Assembly: GCA_029560455.1 (NCBI GenBank)
Contig: JAKQKW010000396.1
Span: 1 to 8,135 of the forward strand
DNA length: 8,135 nt
Reading direction: 5' to 3'
DNA from: Candidatus Rifleibacteriota bacterium
Lineage (GTDB): Bacteria > Riflebacteria > Ozemobacteria > Ozemobacterales > Ozemobacteraceae
Part shown: piece by piece, positions 6,057 to 8,135 of the stretch
Position numbering within the stretch: position 1 is the stretch's first letter
Layout: every line of letters begins with the position of its first letter
Position numbers and translations under genes: made by a program
Notes under the pieces: model-generated
Seen by the model: the letters and a program-made list of their open reading frames with translations, nothing else
The model's database searches: none
What the model was told of the DNA's origin: nothing

Positions 6057-7386
6057 TCTTTTCTATCCATTTTTTGAAGGTATTCCTGACCAGATCAGGG
6101 TAGTCGTGGCAGATGGTGCCGAGAGCCGAGAAAAGGTAGTTTGCATCGAGAAGAATGCGGGCAGAGGGCTTGGGCAGCAGATATTTACCGGGGCCGGTGC
6201 AGACAGAGCGAAGGATTTCTTCGCCGCCCTCGACACGGGTAAGGGCCCCGCCGGTGCCAACCACCCAGTTTACCGCCGAAAGGTCTTTACCTTTCACTAT
6301 CTGCTTCTTGCCGGAAGGAGTATAAAGATCAGAAATAACGCCGGCATGGCGCCTGACGCCAGTTTCTACTGCCTTGCGGCAGAGCCAGCGGGTCATTTCG
6401 CGCTCTGAATCAGTGGCCGGCATTGCCTTGATCGCTTCGGCATGCTTTTTGCGCTCTTCTTCTTCGGCCATTTCTATAATGTTGGCGGCATTGACGTAAA
6501 CGCCGAGGTCGCCCTCGACAGTGCGCTTGGCGTGCGGCTCCGGGTCGACAAGTTTGTCGGCAAATTCTCGACTGCCCTCGGTGACCGAGTGAACATCAGT
6601 GGTTGCGCCGCCAACATCGAGAACCAGCACATCGCCGGCCACTTCGGCAAACAGTTCGGCCCCTTTGAGAACCGCGCCCGGAGTCGGTATTATCTGCCGG
6701 TCGGTCAGGCTTTCGAGGCGTTCCATGCCCGGGGCATGAATGATGTGTTTTGAGAAGAGTTCCTGCATGCGCTTTCGCAAAGGGTCGACGTTCAAAACAT
6801 CGACATCTGGAAAAACATTCGGCGCAATCATCAGTTCAGTGCCTGATTTATGGAAAATATTCTCGACCGCGCGTTTCAATGCGGCATTGCCGGCATAAAC
6901 CACCGGCACGCCAAGATCGAGCGATGCAAGCTTGATGGCATTGCTGAGAACGATCTCTTTGGCGCCAAAATCGACGCCTCCGGCAAGAATAACCATATTT
7001 GGGTTGATCTCTTCGATTTCCTCGAGATCGAATTCGCTGAGTTCACCCGCAGTTACCATTTTTATAATGGCACCGGCACCAAGACTCGCCTCTTTCGCAG
7101 CCCTTGCTGTCATGTTGTAGGTCAGACCATGCACGGTTACCCGCAGGCCACCCGCTGCCGAACTGTTGGCGAACACTTCGGCAGCATCGGTATTGAAGCC
7201 GCTGCTTTCTTCGAGGTTCTCGATGGCAGCGAGCAGACCGATGCCGACATTGCCCTGCAGTACCGAAGTTGGCGCAAAGCCCTGAGCGACATGCATCAGA
7301 GCATGGTCAGGACTCTTTATAAAGCCGTTGGCTTTGGTGATCGTGCTTCCGACCTCGAGGGTCAGAAAATCAAGCTGCTTGCTCAT
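6049..7386 (-). CDS. mutL: MutL-type reactivating ATPase for cobalamin-dependent aminomutase
   Basis: This 445-residue protein matches the glutamate mutase MutL family, unrelated to the DNA mismatch repair protein of the same name. These are ASKHA-fold ATPases thought to protect or reactivate adenosylcobalamin-dependent carbon-skeleton and amino mutases. The phosphate-1 loop is LEVGSTITK (10-18) and the phosphate-2 loop is LDVGGATTDVHS (256-267). Family segments include ILAGGVDFG (133-141), IPTPGAVL (233-240), PHAKRTVEGDLG (284-295), VVGTGGALTR (375-384) and the C-terminal ILLDANYLFSALG. The ATG at 7386 puts the first nucleotide-binding strand right at the N-terminus, as expected. No convincing Shine-Dalgarno is seen, and the gene starts 9 nt after the amylase stop, suggesting re-initiation. 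It overlaps orr by 8 nt, consistent with a role in ornithine fermentation. Confidence 0.93.
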   Translation of the reverse strand: MSKQLDFLTLEVGSTITKANGFIKSPDHALMHVAQGFAPTSVLQGNVGIGLLAAIENLEESSGFNTDAAEVFANSSAAGGLRVTVHGLTYNMTARAAKEASLGAGAIIKMVTAGELSEFDLEEIEEINPNMVILAGGVDFGAKEIVLSNAIKLASLDLGVPVVYAGNAALKRAVENIFHKSGTELMIAPNVFPDVDVLNVDPLRKRMQELFSKHIIHAPGMERLESLTDRQIIPTPGAVLKGAELFAEVAGDVLVLDVGGATTDVHSVTEGSREFADKLVDPEPHAKRTVEGDLGVYVNAANIIEMAEEEERKKHAEAIKAMPATDSEREMTRWLCRKAVETGVRRHAGVISDLYTPSGKKQIVKGKDLSAVNWVVGTGGALTRVEGGEEILRSVCTGPGKYLLPKPSARILLDANYLFSALGTICHDYPDLVRNTFKKWIEKND

Positions 7387-7395
7387 GGCTGCGTG

Positions 7396-8135
7396 TTACC
7401 AGGCGAAGACACAGCACTGGCCGGGCTTTAGGCTGTAAACCAGTTTCTGATGCCTGACCTGGAAATACCTGTCTTTGCCATCAGCGACCAGATTTTCGAG
7501 CTGGTCGACGCTGCCGGCAAGACACCACTCAAGGCTGATTTCGCTGGCAAGCGAGTTTTCGAGATCGCGGTTGAAAAGCACCATCAGATGTTTGCCTTCA
7601 CCGCGTCTGATAAAGGCGATCACGTCGGCATGGCCGGTCTGCACCATGCAGAAAGAATCGTTGCCGGCCTGATTTACAGCACCGGCGAAGTCGCGGCGCA
7701 GCTGCAGAACGCGGCTGATGAAACCGAACATCGGGTGCTTGCCATCCCATTTGTAGCCGCACTGATCGAAAAGGGCAAGTTTGGTGCCTTTGAGTTTTTC
7801 GAGATCGGCATTGGTAAAGTCGAGGCCGGTATTTACCGGAATCGTTTCGCCGAGTTCCTGACCAGAATGAATGAACGGAATCGAGCGCGGCAGCATGGTA
7901 TTCACCAGAAACGCATATTTTGCATATTCTTCGCCACCAGGCCGGCCGGCGGCACGCGGAGTATTGTGATTTTCGACGGCCCCGAAGAATGAAAGCGGCA
8001 CGCCCTTGTTGCCCACATGGTTCAGCAGGTCATACATGCCGTCGCGGCGATATTCAACCCACCAGGCATAGCCAACGACCGCGTTGTAACCGGCGTCGAC
8101 GCTGTCCTGTTTGATTTCGAAATTTTCTGAAAGCA
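7396..8135 (-). CDS. GH13 alpha-amylase-family protein, 3' part (5' end outside window)
   Basis: The reading frame stays open from the TAA at 7396 to the right edge of the window, giving about 245 C-terminal residues. The methionine at 8037 is internal, not the start. The first visible residues include SENFEI, which looks like GH13 region III with the general acid Glu. Then come VGYAWW, GAVENHNTPRAA (region IV position), IPFIHSGQELGE, and a C-terminal beta-sandwich-like segment (VIAFIRRGEGKHLMVLFNRD) ending in CCVFAW. These features fit an alpha-glucan-acting enzyme such as an amylase or maltosyltransferase relative; substrate and location cannot be told without the N-terminus. In region IV most GH13 enzymes have His-Asp, whereas this protein has His-Asn (codon AAT at 7963-7965). 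The gene is followed 9 nt later by mutL and seems to lead the operon, though the promoter is outside the window. Confidence 0.88.
   Translation of the reverse strand, partial: LSENFEIKQDSVDAGYNAVVGYAWWVEYRRDGMYDLLNHVGNKGVPLSFFGAVENHNTPRAAGRPGGEEYAKYAFLVNTMLPRSIPFIHSGQELGETIPVNTGLDFTNADLEKLKGTKLALFDQCGYKWDGKHPMFGFISRVLQLRRDFAGAVNQAGNDSFCMVQTGHADVIAFIRRGEGKHLMVLFNRDLENSLASEISLEWCLAGSVDQLENLVADGKDRYFQVRHQKLVYSLKPGQCCVFAW

Noticed and set aside
6850..7431. + strand open frame (193 codons) opposite mutL
   Set aside because: It is a shadow of the mutL reading frame with no motif of its own.
7450..7992. + strand open frame (180 codons) opposite the GH13 gene
   Set aside because: It is antisense to a clear GH13 C-terminal region and encodes nothing recognisable.
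7396..8037. Methionine at 8037 as the start of a short amylase-like protein
   Set aside because: The frame continues without a stop to the window edge and the upstream residues include a GH13 region III-like motif, so this methionine is internal.

Overview
The window is a dense, almost intergenic-free stretch of bacterial DNA. One gene lies on the + strand at the left end. Eight genes run on the - strand, head to tail, from the right edge to about position 809, where they converge on the + strand gene. The sequence suggests a Gram-negative-type bacterium with Sec/lipoprotein export and type II secretion or type IV pilus-like pseudopilins. The mutL and ornithine racemase genes hint at anaerobic amino acid fermentation with cobalamin-dependent mutases. 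The phylum cannot be fixed from this sequence. A deep-branching anaerobic lineage such as Riflebacteria or a relative is a guess only.

Layout, left to right. A Rho-independent terminator (11-46) ends whatever lies upstream on the + strand. It is followed by a possible promoter and an unrecognised 229-residue exported protein or lipoprotein (94-783). On the - strand, in transcription order from the right edge, come: the 3' part of a GH13 alpha-amylase-family gene (cut by the window end); a MutL-type ASKHA ATPase (reactivating factor for adenosylcobalamin aminomutases); an ornithine/alanine racemase-family PLP enzyme (Orr); a canonical alanine racemase (Alr); an unrecognised 143-residue protein; a metallo-beta-lactamase/beta-CASP RNase-like protein; and two GspG-like pseudopilins.

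Amylase, mutL, orr and alr are packed with gaps or overlaps of only 2-9 nt and look translationally coupled. A 56-nt gap after alr holds a plausible sigma70-type promoter, so the 143-residue gene, the beta-CASP gene and the two pseudopilins may form a second unit. Functionally, mutL and orr point to ornithine fermentation: Orr makes D-ornithine, and MutL is expected to protect or reactivate the cobalamin-dependent D-ornithine 4,5-aminomutase. The mutase subunits themselves are not in the window. Alr supplies D-alanine for peptidoglycan. I see no tRNA, rRNA, CRISPR array, insertion sequence, prophage gene or obvious defence system. The most notable points are the mutL-orr pair lacking its mutase, an Asn in place of the usual catalytic-site Asp in the GH13 protein, and two genes whose promoter-like -10 boxes sit 6-8 nt from the start codon.
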